From: Pollutimonas nitritireducens
GTDB lineage: Bacteria; Pseudomonadota; Gammaproteobacteria; Burkholderiales; Burkholderiaceae_B
NCBI RefSeq assembly: GCF_002849615.1
Contig: NZ_PDNV01000001.1
Location: forward strand, 186,001 to 250,000
Length of the DNA stretch: 64,000 nt
Direction of reading: 5' to 3'
Shown: positions 17,987 through 28,048 of the stretch, piece by piece
How the letters are laid out: every line of letters starts with the position of its first letter
Numbering within the stretch: the first letter of the stretch is position 1
The notes under the pieces: generated by a model
Databases searched by the model: none
Told to the model about the DNA's origin: nothing
The model's input: the letters and a program-made list of their open reading frames with translations, nothing else
Position numbers and translations under genes: made by a program

Positions 17987-19486
17987 CTACTTGAATGCGG
18001 TTTCGATGAAGCTGCGCAGCTTGCGTGAATGCAGGCGTTCGCGCGGCATCTCGCGCAGGTTTTCCAATGCGCGAATACCGATGTGCAAGTGCTGGTTCAC
18101 TTGTGTACGGTAGAAATCGCTGGCCATTCCAGGCAGCTTGAGCTCCCCATGCAACGGCTTGTCGGACACGCATAACAAGGTGCCGTAAGGCACGCGAAAG
18201 CGAAAGCCGTTGGCTGCAATGGTGGCTGATTCCATGTCGAGTGCGATGGCGCGCGACTGCGACAGGCGCTGCACTGGTTCACGATGATCGCGCAACTCCC
18301 AGTTGCGGTTGTCGATGGTGGCCACTGTTCCCGTGCGCATAATCTTCTTGAGTTCCCAGCCCGACAATCCTGCCACCTCGGCGACCGCCTCTTCCAGCGC
18401 GATCTGGATTTCCGCCAAGGGCGGAACGGGAACCCAGTTGGGCAAGTCGTCGTCCAAGACGTGATCCTGACGCACATAGCCATGGGCCAATACGTAGTCG
18501 CCCAGTCGCTGCGTGGTGCGCAATCCGGCGCAGTGCCCCAGCATCAACCAGGCCGAGGGACGCAGCACGGCGACGTGGTCGGTAATGGTCTTGGCATTGG
18601 ACGGCCCTACCCCGATGTTGATCAGAGTGATGCCCATATGCTTGTCGCGCACCAAATGGTAGGACGGCATTTGTGGAATGCGGCTCAAGGGCAGGCCGGT
18701 ACGCTCGGCGTCCGGTCCGGCTGGGGTTATGAGATTGCCCGGCTCGACCAGCGCGGTATAACCGCTCCCGCCAGAAGCCAAGATTTCCTTGGCCCACTGG
18801 CAAAATTCGTCGATGTAGAACTGGTAGTTGGTAAACAGCACGAAATTCTGGAAGTGTTCCGGGGCCGTGGCGGTGTAATGCTGCAACCGGTGCAGCGAAT
18901 AGTCCACGCGCGGCGCGGTGAACGGCGCAAGAGGCAAGGGTTCTTCCGGCTTACCTTCCCAGGTGCAATTGACGATGGCGTCGTCCGTCACGGACAGGTC
19001 CGGCACATCAAAGTGATCGCGCAGCGAATCGCCCAACTTGTCCGAATAGACCCCTTCCACATACTGTCCGTCGGTAAACGAGAAATGCAAGGGTATGGGA
19101 AGATCGGATTCGCCGATTTCCACCGGGACACCATGATTCTTGATCAGCAGGCCCAGCTGTTCGAGCAGATAATCGAAATACAGGCCGGGCTGCGTGATGG
19201 TGGTCATGTAGACGCCAGGCTCCACGACGTGGCCGTAAGACAGGCGGCTGTCCACGCCCTGATACGTGTCGACCTTGATACGTATGGCCGGATAATAGGC
19301 ACGCACCCGCTGCATGGGCGTGAAGCGCCCCTTCGCATATTCCGCAAAGGCCTCACGTATGAATGCCGTGTTGCGATCATAGATTTCGACCAGCCTTTCC
19401 ACCGCGGCGGCCGGATCCATGAAGCCGGCAAAGGGAATGAGGGGCGGCAACAGCGTAGGCGTGTCGGAATTGAGTGTATCGAACAT
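17987..19486 (-). CDS. amn: AMP nucleosidase
   Basis: The 499-aa product matches full-length bacterial Amn. The N-terminal half (VRAYYPAIRIKVDTYQGVDS near residue 62) is the Amn-specific regulatory domain, and the C-terminal half is a nucleoside-phosphorylase fold (NIGVGPSNAKTITDHVAVLR near residue 294 and IALDMESATIAANGF near residue 412, with the catalytic-region Met-Glu-Ser). Reaction: AMP plus water gives adenine and ribose 5-phosphate. It leads a two-gene unit with the deoxyribosyltransferase gene. Confidence 0.95.
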   Translation of the reverse strand: MFDTLNSDTPTLLPPLIPFAGFMDPAAAVERLVEIYDRNTAFIREAFAEYAKGRFTPMQRVRAYYPAIRIKVDTYQGVDSRLSYGHVVEPGVYMTTITQPGLYFDYLLEQLGLLIKNHGVPVEIGESDLPIPLHFSFTDGQYVEGVYSDKLGDSLRDHFDVPDLSVTDDAIVNCTWEGKPEEPLPLAPFTAPRVDYSLHRLQHYTATAPEHFQNFVLFTNYQFYIDEFCQWAKEILASGGSGYTALVEPGNLITPAGPDAERTGLPLSRIPQMPSYHLVRDKHMGITLINIGVGPSNAKTITDHVAVLRPSAWLMLGHCAGLRTTQRLGDYVLAHGYVRQDHVLDDDLPNWVPVPPLAEIQIALEEAVAEVAGLSGWELKKIMRTGTVATIDNRNWELRDHREPVQRLSQSRAIALDMESATIAANGFRFRVPYGTLLCVSDKPLHGELKLPGMASDFYRTQVNQHLHIGIRALENLREMPRERLHSRKLRSFIETAFK

Positions 19487-19630
19487 GGCGGCTCACAGAC
19501 AAAATAACAGTATAGAAACGCACTATGACACTAAACACCTGAAATCGCACTTATAGATCCAAGGCGAAACGCGGATGGAATTTATTTGCTCTAATACCGG
19601 ACATTCAACCTGCCTTGGCCGGAGCCCACC

Positions 19631-20575
19631 TTGAGCGTCATCATCAACGCCGTATTCCCTCTGTTTGCGCTGATACTTATCGGCTATATCAGTGGGCGAA
19701 AACGGCTTTTAGGTGCGGGCGCGGTAGACAGCCTTAATAAATTCGTTGTATGGATGGCACTCCCGGCTTTGCTGTTCCAGGCGATGGCACAGATTACTTG
19801 GGAACAGGTCAACCAGCCGGGTTATGTAGCCGCTTCTTTCCTGGCTATCGCCTTCGTGTTTGCCACCTCGTACGCGCTGGATCGACATCGCCGCGGCAGG
19901 CTCGCCGATGTCAGTATCGAAGGCCTGGCGGCGTCGTATTCGAACTCCGGGTTCATGGGCATCCCCTTATGTCTCATGGTGTTTGGCCCCGACAGCCTGC
20001 CGCCCGTCATCATCGCCATCCTATTGACTGCCTGCGGCTTGTTCGCATTTTCCATCGTGCTGATCGAGGTCGATCTGCTGGGAACGGGCAGTGTTCGCGT
20101 CACCACGCGCAAGGTCGCCATGTCGCTGTTGCGCAATCCACTGGTCGCCGCCCCCGTGCTCGGCGCTATCGTGGCCGCCTTGCAGATACCACTGCCCTAT
20201 GCCGTGCTGCAATTTACGGGCCTGCTGGGCGCGGCCGCCAGCCCTTGCGCGCTAGTTACCATAGGCCTGTTCCTGGCACAGGGCCGGTTGACGCTGCACC
20301 TGACTCCGGTGTGGCGGATTGTGGCCTTGAAACTGGTCCTGCACCCGCTGATTGCGTTTGTGCTGGTGCGCTGGGTATTCGATATGCCGCCGCTCTGGGC
20401 CAGCACCGCCATTCTGCTGGCCGCTCTGCCGGTGGGCACAGGTCCTTTCATGTTGGCGAAGCTGTATGAGCGCGAACCGGAGACGGCTTCCGGAGCCATA
20501 CTGATCTCAACTGTGTTGTCGGTGGCAACGGTTTCGGCGATGGTGGCCTTGTTAGGGCCGGGCGCCGCTTCGTGA
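19631..20575 (+). CDS. AEC-family permease (auxin efflux carrier type)
   Basis: The 314-aa product has about ten hydrophobic segments and the AEC pattern: an N-terminal half ending in SYSNSGFMGIPLC near residue 102 and a C-terminal half with LLAALPVGTGPFMLA near residue 262. Bacterial members export or import malonate, malate or similar acids, or amino acids; the substrate is not evident. The start is a TTG at 19631; no ATG lies close by in frame. The gene is divergent from amn and stands alone. Confidence 0.88.
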   Translation: MSVIINAVFPLFALILIGYISGRKRLLGAGAVDSLNKFVVWMALPALLFQAMAQITWEQVNQPGYVAASFLAIAFVFATSYALDRHRRGRLADVSIEGLAASYSNSGFMGIPLCLMVFGPDSLPPVIIAILLTACGLFAFSIVLIEVDLLGTGSVRVTTRKVAMSLLRNPLVAAPVLGAIVAALQIPLPYAVLQFTGLLGAAASPCALVTIGLFLAQGRLTLHLTPVWRIVALKLVLHPLIAFVLVRWVFDMPPLWASTAILLAALPVGTGPFMLAKLYEREPETASGAILISTVLSVATVSAMVALLGPGAAS

Positions 20576-20626
20576 CAGACCATCGGCCTTGTAGTCAGGG
20601 CGTCGAATGCATCGGTATTCCGTCGC

Positions 20627-20914
20627 TTATACCAATTGATCCATGAACAGCGCCAGCGCCACGTCGCGTTCTGTGACGCCCTTGGCATCGTGTGTGGACA
20701 AGGTCACCGTAACCCGGTTGTAGATATTCGTCCACTCAGGATGATGGTCCAGTTTTTCGGCCTGCATGGCTACGCAGGTCATGAAGCCGAACGCTTCATT
20801 GAAATTCTTGAATATAAACGTCTTAGTGATGGCATCGCGCCCTTCCAGCGCAGACCAGCCTTCCAGGAGCAGCAATGCGGAAGGGGCGCCGATCAATTTA
20901 ACTTGGTTCTTCAT
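20627..20914 (-). CDS. phhB: Pterin-4a-carbinolamine dehydratase
   Basis: The 95-aa product is full length for the PCD/DCoH family and has the active-site [12 protein letters not shown] segment near residue 57, with the two histidines and tryptophan typical of the family. It dehydrates 4a-hydroxytetrahydropterin formed by aromatic amino acid hydroxylases. No phenylalanine hydroxylase gene is in the window, so its partner must be elsewhere or it may serve in molybdopterin-linked pterin repair as proposed for some homologues. It converges with the AEC permease gene. Confidence 0.92.
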   Translation of the reverse strand: MKNQVKLIGAPSALLLLEGWSALEGRDAITKTFIFKNFNEAFGFMTCVAMQAEKLDHHPEWTNIYNRVTVTLSTHDAKGVTERDVALALFMDQLV

Positions 20915-21001
20915 GAGCTATCCTTTGTCGTGGAAAGGCCAAAATAGGCTACACACTAATGCACTTTGATAATGGAATAAGGCACTGTTAACGAAGGATT
21001 A

Positions 21002-21016
21002 GGTACTTTCAGTACC
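21002..21016. promoter_or_regulatory. Perfect palindrome upstream of malate synthase gene
   Basis: GGTACT-TTC-AGTACC is a 15-bp inverted repeat 174 bp before the malate synthase start. Its size fits an operator for a dimeric regulator such as the GntR protein encoded just downstream of the enzyme gene, but no binding is shown. Confidence 0.4.
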
Positions 21017-21189
21017 AGGTCCTATGACTAGGAATGGTGTTGAGTCCTGGTCCGCCAGAGGCCATAATAGGTGCGCGCCATCACAACAGTCTACCCGTTC
21101 CACGTTACAACGCCTATACATTAGACGGCAGGATTCCCGGCCCATGGCTTTGCGCGCCTGGCCATTTTTTCACTATCAAAGGACGTACC

Positions 21190-23361
21190 ATGACCGCCCG
21201 AATTTCATGCAGACGATTGCAAGTGGCCCGCGAGCTTCACGAATTTGCCGAGCAGGAAGCCCTGCCCGGTACCGGCGTCGCTTCCGATGTCTTCTGGTCC
21301 GGGCTCGATAAGCTGGTGCATGACCTGGCGCCAAAAAACCGGCAACTACTCGCCGAACGCGATCGACTTCAAGCAGAACTCGACAATTGGTACCGTCAGA
21401 ATCCGGGACCAATCACCGATGCGTCCGGTTACCAGTCCTTCCTGCGCCAGATCGGTTACCTGAAGGAAATCCCCGCTGCGGTGGCGGTCAGCACCAGCAA
21501 GATAGACGACGAGATCACCCAGCAGGCAGGCCCGCAACTGGTGGTGCCCATCACCAACGCCCGCTACGCCTTGAATGCGGCCAATGCCCGGTGGGGCAGC
21601 CTTTACGACGCCCTGTACGGCACCGACGCCATTTCGGAGGCAGACGGCGCTACGCGGGCCGGTGCCTATAATCCAGTACGCGGCACCCGGGTCATAGCAT
21701 TCGCCCGCAAATTTCTCGATGACAGCATTCCATTGGCCCAAGGTTCGCACGTCGATGCCACTGCATACACTGTCGAAAACGGCCGCCTCAGGGTCACCCT
21801 GGGTGAAGAACAGCACACCACGCTTGCGAAGCCCGAGCTGTTCCTGGGTCATCGCGGCGAAGCCTCTGCGCCCGAAGCCCTTGTTTTCAAGCACAACGGC
21901 CTGCATTTCGAAATCCAGATCGACAACACCAACCCCATCGGCCAGCAAGACAGCGCCGGCATCAAAGACGTGCTCATGGAATCGGCCCTGACCACCATCA
22001 TGGATTGCGAAGACTCAATTGCTGCCGTCGACGCACAAGATAAAGTCTGCGCATACCGGAACTGGCTTGGCCTGATGAACGGTACGCTGGTCGAAGAAGT
22101 CTCCAAGGGCGGCAAGACCTTCACACGTCGCTTGAATCCGGATCGCCGCTACACCGATGCCAATGGCCAGACACGCGAACTGCATGGCCGCTCCCTGATG
22201 TTCATCCGCAACGTCGGTCATCTCATGACCAACCCTGCCATACTCGACGAACAAGGGGCCGAAATACCCGAAGGCATCCTTGATGCCGTCTTCACCTCGC
22301 TCATCGCCATGCATGACCTTAAAAAAGGCGGCAATTCACGCAGCGGTTCCATCTACATCGTAAAACCGAAGATGCACGGCCCCGATGAAGTGGCCTTTGC
22401 CAGCGAGCTTTTCGCACGCACCGAAGCCCTGCTGGGCCTGGCGCCCAATACCATCAAAATGGGCATCATGGACGAAGAGCGACGCACCAGCACCAACCTG
22501 AAAGCATGCATTGCGCAAGCCGCCGAACGCGTCGCCTTCATCAACACCGGCTTTCTGGACCGCACCGGCGACGAAATGCACACCTCCATGGAGGCCGGGC
22601 CAATGGTGCGCAAGGGCGACATGAAGCGCAGCGTCTGGATCGACGCTTACGAACGCAACAATGTCCAGGTCGGCCTGGAATGCGGCTTGCGCGGCAAGGC
22701 CCAGATCGGCAAGGGGATGTGGGCCATGCCGGATCTCATGGCCGACATGCTCGCCCAGAAAATTGGGCATCTGAAAGCTGGCGGCAACACCGCCTGGGTT
22801 CCGTCTCCCACGGCGGCCACCTTGCACGCCCTGCACTACCACCAGGTCGATGTGCAGGAAATTCAGCGCGGCATGGAAGGCAAGTCCGACCCGCTGCTCG
22901 ACAAGATCCTGACCATTCCGGTAGCCACCGACACCAATTGGTCTGCACAGGAAATCCAGGAAGAACTCGACAACAATGCCCAGGGTATCCTGGGCTACGT
23001 CGTGCGCTGGATCGACCAGGGCATAGGCTGCTCCAAGGTACCCGACATTCATAACATCGGTCTTATGGAAGACCGCGCCACGCTGCGGATTTCCAGCCAG
23101 CACATGGCCAACTGGCTGCGCCACAATATTGTCAGCAAGGAACAGGTCACTGAAACCATGCAGCGCATGGCCGCAGTTGTCGATAGTCAGAACGCCGGCG
23201 ATCCAGCCTATCAGCCCATGGCCGGAAATTTCGAGAAGTCGGCGGCCTACAAGGCGGCCTGCGATTTGGTGTTCAAGGGGCTGGAACAGCCTAACGGTTA
23301 CACAGAACCGCTATTGCATCAATGGCGCCAGACCGTGAAAGCGGCGTCCGTGCAGGCATAA
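21190..23361 (+). CDS. glcB: Malate synthase G
   Basis: From the ATG at 21190 the product is 723 aa, the normal size of the monomeric G form. Landmarks are [19 protein letters not shown] at the N-terminus, the catalytic-core [15 protein letters not shown] near residue 271, [15 protein letters not shown] near residue 312 and [15 protein letters not shown] near residue 507. It condenses glyoxylate and acetyl-CoA to malate. The longer frame back to 21034 starts at GTG and adds a non-conserved segment, so I did not use it. The gene stands alone, convergent with a GntR regulator that may control it. Confidence 0.95.
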   Translation: MTARISCRRLQVARELHEFAEQEALPGTGVASDVFWSGLDKLVHDLAPKNRQLLAERDRLQAELDNWYRQNPGPITDASGYQSFLRQIGYLKEIPAAVAVSTSKIDDEITQQAGPQLVVPITNARYALNAANARWGSLYDALYGTDAISEADGATRAGAYNPVRGTRVIAFARKFLDDSIPLAQGSHVDATAYTVENGRLRVTLGEEQHTTLAKPELFLGHRGEASAPEALVFKHNGLHFEIQIDNTNPIGQQDSAGIKDVLMESALTTIMDCEDSIAAVDAQDKVCAYRNWLGLMNGTLVEEVSKGGKTFTRRLNPDRRYTDANGQTRELHGRSLMFIRNVGHLMTNPAILDEQGAEIPEGILDAVFTSLIAMHDLKKGGNSRSGSIYIVKPKMHGPDEVAFASELFARTEALLGLAPNTIKMGIMDEERRTSTNLKACIAQAAERVAFINTGFLDRTGDEMHTSMEAGPMVRKGDMKRSVWIDAYERNNVQVGLECGLRGKAQIGKGMWAMPDLMADMLAQKIGHLKAGGNTAWVPSPTAATLHALHYHQVDVQEIQRGMEGKSDPLLDKILTIPVATDTNWSAQEIQEELDNNAQGILGYVVRWIDQGIGCSKVPDIHNIGLMEDRATLRISSQHMANWLRHNIVSKEQVTETMQRMAAVVDSQNAGDPAYQPMAGNFEKSAAYKAACDLVFKGLEQPNGYTEPLLHQWRQTVKAASVQA

Positions 23362-23374
23362 CCAGTGTTGCTGC

Positions 23375-24073
23375 TCACCGCCTGGTGAAATACTGGGGGT
23401 GAGCCTGACGGATTTTTTCGACATATTCCAGCGTACCCGATAGATGTGTACGCAGTGCCTCCTGGGCCTGCTGCACATCGGCGCGCTCTATGGCAGCAAG
23501 CAACTGCGCGTGGTCACTGATAATGCGCTCCAGCTTGCCGCGCGCGGGCAGGTGCAGACGACGCAAACGGTCGATATGGCCACTGCGGCTATGAACCAGT
23601 GACCACAATCCGTCCCGTCCCACTGCCTGGTACATGCAGCGATGAAATGCCTCGTCGGTCTGAGAGAAGCCGGCCAGATCGGGTTTATCACGCAACGCTT
23701 CGTGCCGGCTCAGCAGGACTTTCAATTCGTTGATCAATTGTGGCGGCCGGCTCAATGCCAGTTCCCGCACGATCTCCAACTCGATGGCACGACGCAAGAA
23801 ATGTGTTTCCTGTGCAAATTCAATATCGATGAGGCTCACCCGCGTCGCGGCTTGCGGAAAAACATCCACCAGCTTTTCTTCAGTCAGCTTCAATAGTGCT
23901 TCCCGTACGGGCGTCTGACTTACGTTGAATTCGGCCGACAGTTGGACGCGCGATAAAGGTGCACCCGGCTCCAGCGCCAGCGACACGATCTGGGCCCTCA
24001 GCAATTCGTATAACTGCGGGGCTGCATGCCGGCCACGGTCGAGCTCGATGTTCGGCTTCATAGGCAAACCCAT
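23375..24073 (-). CDS. GntR-family regulator, FCD subfamily
   Basis: From the ATG at 24073 (GGA eight bases upstream) the product is 232 aa. The winged-helix domain has LSAEFNVSQTPVREALLKL near residue 45, the classic GntR recognition helix. The C-terminal half is an all-helical FCD ligand domain with the metal-ligand type pattern RRAIELEIVRELA and ESDEAFHR-like QTDEAFHRCMY. FCD regulators usually respond to organic acids. Target candidates are the convergent malate synthase gene or a gene elsewhere; the ArgD-like gene downstream is separated by a strong hairpin. Confidence 0.92.
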   Translation of the reverse strand: MGLPMKPNIELDRGRHAAPQLYELLRAQIVSLALEPGAPLSRVQLSAEFNVSQTPVREALLKLTEEKLVDVFPQAATRVSLIDIEFAQETHFLRRAIELEIVRELALSRPPQLINELKVLLSRHEALRDKPDLAGFSQTDEAFHRCMYQAVGRDGLWSLVHSRSGHIDRLRRLHLPARGKLERIISDHAQLLAAIERADVQQAQEALRTHLSGTLEYVEKIRQAHPQYFTRR

Positions 24074-24166
24074 AGTAGTTTCCAAATAAAAAGCATTAAT
24101 TCACGTCGGAATATACTAATATTTTAGCTGGTCCCGTATGGTTCGGGTAGGCAGGGTCACGGCGCG

Positions 24167-24198
24167 GTCTGGCCGGCGCGCCAGCGCGCGGGCCAGAC
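24167..24198 (-). terminator. Strong hairpin between the GntR regulator and the aminotransferase gene
   Basis: A 15-bp stem with one mismatch (GTCTGGCCGGCGCGC at 24167-24181 against 24184-24198) lies eight bases after the stop of the aminotransferase gene. No T run follows, so it is either a Rho-dependent-type end structure or an mRNA-stabilising hairpin. Confidence 0.5.
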
Positions 24199-24205
24199 GA
24201 AACTC

Positions 24206-25396
24206 CTAACGGCGCACCTTGGTAATGACTTCATCCAGTCGATCCAGCATCAGGTCGATTTCCTGGGCCGTCACATTCAGGGACGGCATGAAACGCAACA
24301 GGCCGGGACGCGGCGCGTTCAGCAACATGCCTTCGGGGGTCCAATCACGTGCCGCTTCCACGATGGCCGGACCATCGTCGCGATCGAGCATCAGCGCGCG
24401 CAGCAGTCCTTCTCCGCGCTCGCCCTTCATGCCCCATTTAGCCGACAAGGCCATCAATCCTTCAGATAACTGCCGGGCGCGCGCATTTACGGCATCCATG
24501 AAGCCCGTCGCGGTAAGCGCGTCAAACACCGCCACGCCTACCGCAGTCATCAATGGATTGCCGTTGTAGGTACCGCCCTGGTCACCGTGCTCGAAACACG
24601 ATACCGCCTCGCGGGCACACAGTGCGGCTAGCGGCACGCCACCTCCGATGCCCTTGCCCAATGTCATGATGTCGGGCGTTACGCCCGACAATTCATAGGC
24701 GAACAACTTACCGGTACGTCCCATGCCTGTCTGGACTTCATCGACAATCAGCAACAAGCCGTGCTCATCGGCCAACTTGCGCAGGCCGTGCATGAATTCG
24801 CTAGTGGCGGGTATGACGCCGGCTTCGCCCTGGACTGGCTCCAGCATGATGGCAACGGTTTGGTCGTCGATCAGCGCGCGGACCGATTCCAGGTCGTTCA
24901 AACGAGCTTTGGGAAAGCCCTCTACCTGCGGTGCGTACAGCGTGTCCCAGCCGGGCTTTCCCGATGCCGACATGGTGGCTATCGTGCGACCATGGAAACT
25001 ATGCTCGAACGTGATGATCTTGAAGGCGCCCTTGCGATTCAGACGGCCCCATTTGCGCGCAAGCTTGATGGCCCCTTCATTGGCCTCGGCACCGCTATTG
25101 GCGAAAAAAATACGATCGAAGCACGACGCGCCAGTAAGGCGTTTGGCCAGTTCCATGGACGGCAGATTATAGAACGCGGGGGACGGATTGATCAGTAGCG
25201 CGGCCTGCTCGTTGACGGCCTTTACGATTTCGGCGGGACTATGGCCAAGACAGTTCACCGCCCAGCCTTGGATGAAATCCAGGTATCGCTTGCCAGTGTG
25301 ATCTTCAAGCCATGAGCCCTGCCCGCGGATAAACACCAGCTCCGGGCGCGACGTAATTTCCATAAGCGCATCCACACCCGACCGATCAAATTTCAT
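24206..25396 (-). CDS. argD: Class III aminotransferase, acetylornithine aminotransferase type
   Basis: The 396-aa product is full length for ArgD. Landmarks are [20 protein letters not shown] near residue 98, [18 protein letters not shown] near residue 132, [17 protein letters not shown] near residue 216 and the PLP lysine in [16 protein letters not shown] near residue 245. Expected reaction: transfer of an amino group between glutamate and N-acetylglutamate semialdehyde, with side activity on ornithine or succinylornithine. Related omega-transaminases with the same motifs exist, so substrate is inferred. Neighbours are a GntR regulator and a cysteine exporter, not arginine genes. Confidence 0.85.
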   Translation of the reverse strand: MKFDRSGVDALMEITSRPELVFIRGQGSWLEDHTGKRYLDFIQGWAVNCLGHSPAEIVKAVNEQAALLINPSPAFYNLPSMELAKRLTGASCFDRIFFANSGAEANEGAIKLARKWGRLNRKGAFKIITFEHSFHGRTIATMSASGKPGWDTLYAPQVEGFPKARLNDLESVRALIDDQTVAIMLEPVQGEAGVIPATSEFMHGLRKLADEHGLLLIVDEVQTGMGRTGKLFAYELSGVTPDIMTLGKGIGGGVPLAALCAREAVSCFEHGDQGGTYNGNPLMTAVGVAVFDALTATGFMDAVNARARQLSEGLMALSAKWGMKGERGEGLLRALMLDRDDGPAIVEAARDWTPEGMLLNAPRPGLLRFMPSLNVTAQEIDLMLDRLDEVITKVRR

Positions 25397-25487
25397 ATTG
25401 GCATCCTGTATTCAGAAAAAGAAGTGACGGCAGCCATGGCTGCAGCGGGGCCATGGCAGATCCGGCCACGGCTACAATCTGCAAATT

Positions 25488-26384
25488 CTAACGCAGTAAC
25501 AGTCTGGACTTGCGCAGCTGGTTCCACAGCATCGGGCCGAACACGTTTATAGCCAGTCCCAGCATGACCAATACACCACCCAACCACTGGATGGCGGCGA
25601 GATGCTCATCCATGAAGACGGCAGCCGATATCAATCCGATCGGTGGCACCAGTAGGCTCAAGGGTGCAACTTTGCTGGCCGGATGTCGGCTGAGTAGACG
25701 CCCCCACAGCACATACCCCACGATGGTCGCAATCATGGCCAGGTAGAAAACTGCCAGCACGCCCACATACGTAATGCCGGCAAGACTGGCGTGTATTGCG
25801 TCGGGACCCTCGAAAATCCACGACAGCATGAAGAATGGCACTGGTGGGATCAGCGCGCCCCACACGACAAGGCTCAGCATATCGATCTTGCCCGCCCCTT
25901 TCGTGACAATGTTGCCGCAGGCCCAGCTTAGTGCGGCCACCAGCGTCAGGACGAAGCCTAGTATCGGCACGCTGCCCGGCATGGCGCCCTGCTCGATGAG
26001 TAGCAGTCCCATAGCCGCCACCACCATGCCCAGTACATTATGGCTGCGCACCTTTTCGCCAAGAAAGAGCGCTGCCATCAAGACAGTGAAGAAGGCCTGT
26101 GCCTGTAAAACCAGTGAAGCCAGGCCCGCCGGCATGCCGACATACATTGCTGTAAACAAGAAGACGAACTGGCCCAGGCTAATGGTCAATCCGTACGGGA
26201 TTATGATGCGCCAGGGGAGTGCGGGGCGCTTGATGAAGAAGACAGCAGGAAATGCGACGAACGAAAACCGCAAGGCGCCCAGGAGCAGCGGCGGAATCTC
26301 GCTCAGGCCCTGCTTGATCACGACAAAGTTCAGACCCCATGCGACGACCACTACAAGAGCAGCCAGCCAGTCTTTCGCGGGCAT
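25488..26384 (-). CDS. eamA: EamA-type exporter, O-acetylserine/cysteine exporter-like
   Basis: The 298-aa product has ten hydrophobic segments in two EamA repeats. It follows the Escherichia coli EamA (YdeD) sequence closely at the N-terminus (LLVVVVWGLNFVVIK pattern, here LVVVVAWGLNFVVIKQGL), at MPAGLASLVLQAQAFFTV near residue 84 and at VAPLSLLVPPIGLISA near residue 237. That protein exports cysteine and O-acetylserine. It ends 91 bp upstream of the aminotransferase gene. Cystine-type ABC genes lie 1 kb away, but not in the same transcript. Confidence 0.85.
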   Translation of the reverse strand: MPAKDWLAALVVVVAWGLNFVVIKQGLSEIPPLLLGALRFSFVAFPAVFFIKRPALPWRIIIPYGLTISLGQFVFLFTAMYVGMPAGLASLVLQAQAFFTVLMAALFLGEKVRSHNVLGMVVAAMGLLLIEQGAMPGSVPILGFVLTLVAALSWACGNIVTKGAGKIDMLSLVVWGALIPPVPFFMLSWIFEGPDAIHASLAGITYVGVLAVFYLAMIATIVGYVLWGRLLSRHPASKVAPLSLLVPPIGLISAAVFMDEHLAAIQWLGGVLVMLGLAINVFGPMLWNQLRKSRLLLR

Positions 26385-26469
26385 GGTATTCCTTCACAAC
26401 AATTGCAGGCAGGCGCTATTATGCGCTACATGGGTCGTGCTTCCGGCCTGCTATTAGCGCGCGTCAGCC

Positions 26470-27378
26470 ATGACTGTCACCATCCTGAGTTTACACAGCT
26501 ACCCAGTCAAATCGTGTGGCGGTATTTCCCACACTGACATCGGCCTGACCCAGGCGGGCCTCGCATTTGACCGGCAATGGGTCATCGTGGATCGACAAGG
26601 CGTTTTCATGACCCAACGCCAGTATGCCAGAATGGCGCTGATCCAGCCCGCGCTCGGGGACGGCACCTTGACCTTGAACGCCCCCGGGATGCCGACCCTC
26701 CAGGTGGTGCCGGCCCACGATACGCCTGCTCCACCACCTGTCTCGGTACGCATTTTTGGCAGCGATACCCTCGGCCTTGACGAAGGCGATGCGGCGGCAC
26801 TATGGCTGGGCGACTTCATGGGGGTACCATGTCGCCTCTTACGTGTACATCCGCTGGCCGAACGGCTGGCGAGCCGTGACCATGTCAATGCATGGCGCCG
26901 CAAGCACCGTGAACACACCCCGGATTTTCCGGCCGATCATGCATTCGGCTTTGCCGACGGCTTTCCGTTTCTTGTCGCCAACCAGGGCTCGCTCGATGCG
27001 TTGAACCAGCAACTGGAAAGCAAAGGACATCCTCCGATTCCCATGAATCGCTTTCGACCCAATATTGTGGTGCAAGGCCTGGACGCTTACGAAGAAGACT
27101 ACCTGGCGAGCATGCAAATCGGGACGCTGAAATTCGCCTTCGTCAAGCGCTGCGCCCGCTGCCCCATACCGGGAATCGATCAGGCCACCGCAGAGTTCAG
27201 CCCAGAGCCCATACTCACCTTATCGTCCTATCGGCGCTTCGCCGAAGGAATTTTGTTTGGCGTCAATGCTGTGGTAGCTGGTGCCGGGCCCGGTAACGGT
27301 GCAGGCAACGGTACTGGAGCCCTTGCGGAGCCCCGTTTGCGGACCGGCGATACCGCCGAGCTGGAATTCAATATTTGA
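26470..27378 (+). CDS. MOSC-domain molybdenum cofactor enzyme (YcbX-like)
   Basis: The 302-aa product has a MOSC N-terminal beta barrel (LHSYPVKSCGGISHTDIGL near residue 7, with FDRQWVIVD) and a MOSC domain with KRCARCPIPGID near residue 221, whose cysteine is the likely molybdenum ligand. YcbX relatives reduce N-hydroxylated compounds such as 6-hydroxylaminopurine. The last 35 residues include an unusual glycine-rich insertion (GAGPGNGAGNGTGA). The gene is divergent from eamA and converges on the ABC permease gene with 7 bp between stops. Confidence 0.9.
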   Translation: MTVTILSLHSYPVKSCGGISHTDIGLTQAGLAFDRQWVIVDRQGVFMTQRQYARMALIQPALGDGTLTLNAPGMPTLQVVPAHDTPAPPPVSVRIFGSDTLGLDEGDAAALWLGDFMGVPCRLLRVHPLAERLASRDHVNAWRRKHREHTPDFPADHAFGFADGFPFLVANQGSLDALNQQLESKGHPPIPMNRFRPNIVVQGLDAYEEDYLASMQIGTLKFAFVKRCARCPIPGIDQATAEFSPEPILTLSSYRRFAEGILFGVNAVVAGAGPGNGAGNGTGALAEPRLRTGDTAELEFNI

Positions 27379-27385
27379 CCGGAAA

Positions 27386-28045
27386 TCAGGTTGCCACCAT
27401 GCGGCTGAAATGCCTTTCGAGGCGGCGCTGTATGTGTTCCAGGCCCAGGCTGAGCATCCAGTAGATGAAAGCGGCCGCCAGGTAAAGAGGCAAGGGCTGG
27501 AAGGTCGTTGCAATAACGTCTTTGGTGGCAAGCAGCAGCTCGGTCACGGTAATGACAGACACCAGCGATGTGTCCTTGATGAGGCTGATCAACGTATTGC
27601 TCATGGACGGGACAGCAAGTCGCATAGCCTGCGGTATTACGACGTAGTACAGATTCTGGCCGTAGTTCAGGCCCAGGCTGTAGCCGGCCGACCATTGTCC
27701 GCGCGAAATACCAAGAATGGCGCCTCGCAGGCTTTCAGAGATATAGGCGCCCGCGTTCAGGCTTAGCGCCAGTACACCCGCCGTCAGCGGCTCGAACGAA
27801 ATGCCGATGCTGGGCAAGCCATAATAAATAATGAACACCTGCACCAGCAAAGGCGTGCCACGCATCATGCTGACATACAGTGCGGCAGGCGCGCTGCACC
27901 AACGGCTGGGAACGATGCGCGCGACCGCCAGGACGAATCCCACCAGTAACCCGCCGAACATGGCCGCAAACGCGAAAATCAGCGTGTAACCCGTGCCCTT
28001 CAGCAATATCGGGGCGGCCAGGATCAATAATTCGACGAGATCCAT
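27386..28045 (-). CDS. Polar amino acid ABC transporter permease (cystine type)
   Basis: The 219-aa product has five hydrophobic segments and the HisM/TcyL-type signature (RGTPLLVQVFIIYYGLP near residue 64, and EALRGAIL-like SESLRGAILGISRGQWSAG near residue 102, the ATPase-coupling loop). It starts three bases after the binding-protein stop, so the two are co-transcribed. No ATPase gene follows; the transcript runs into the convergent MOSC gene. The ATPase must be encoded elsewhere or shared with another importer. Confidence 0.9.
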   Translation of the reverse strand: MDLVELLILAAPILLKGTGYTLIFAFAAMFGGLLVGFVLAVARIVPSRWCSAPAALYVSMMRGTPLLVQVFIIYYGLPSIGISFEPLTAGVLALSLNAGAYISESLRGAILGISRGQWSAGYSLGLNYGQNLYYVVIPQAMRLAVPSMSNTLISLIKDTSLVSVITVTELLLATKDVIATTFQPLPLYLAAAFIYWMLSLGLEHIQRRLERHFSRMVAT

Positions 28046-28048
28046 GAC

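Noticed and set aside
17005-17994. 329-aa plus-strand frame across the repeat region
   Set aside because: It is made of the microsatellite, palindrome copy B and antisense of the deoxyribosyltransferase gene.
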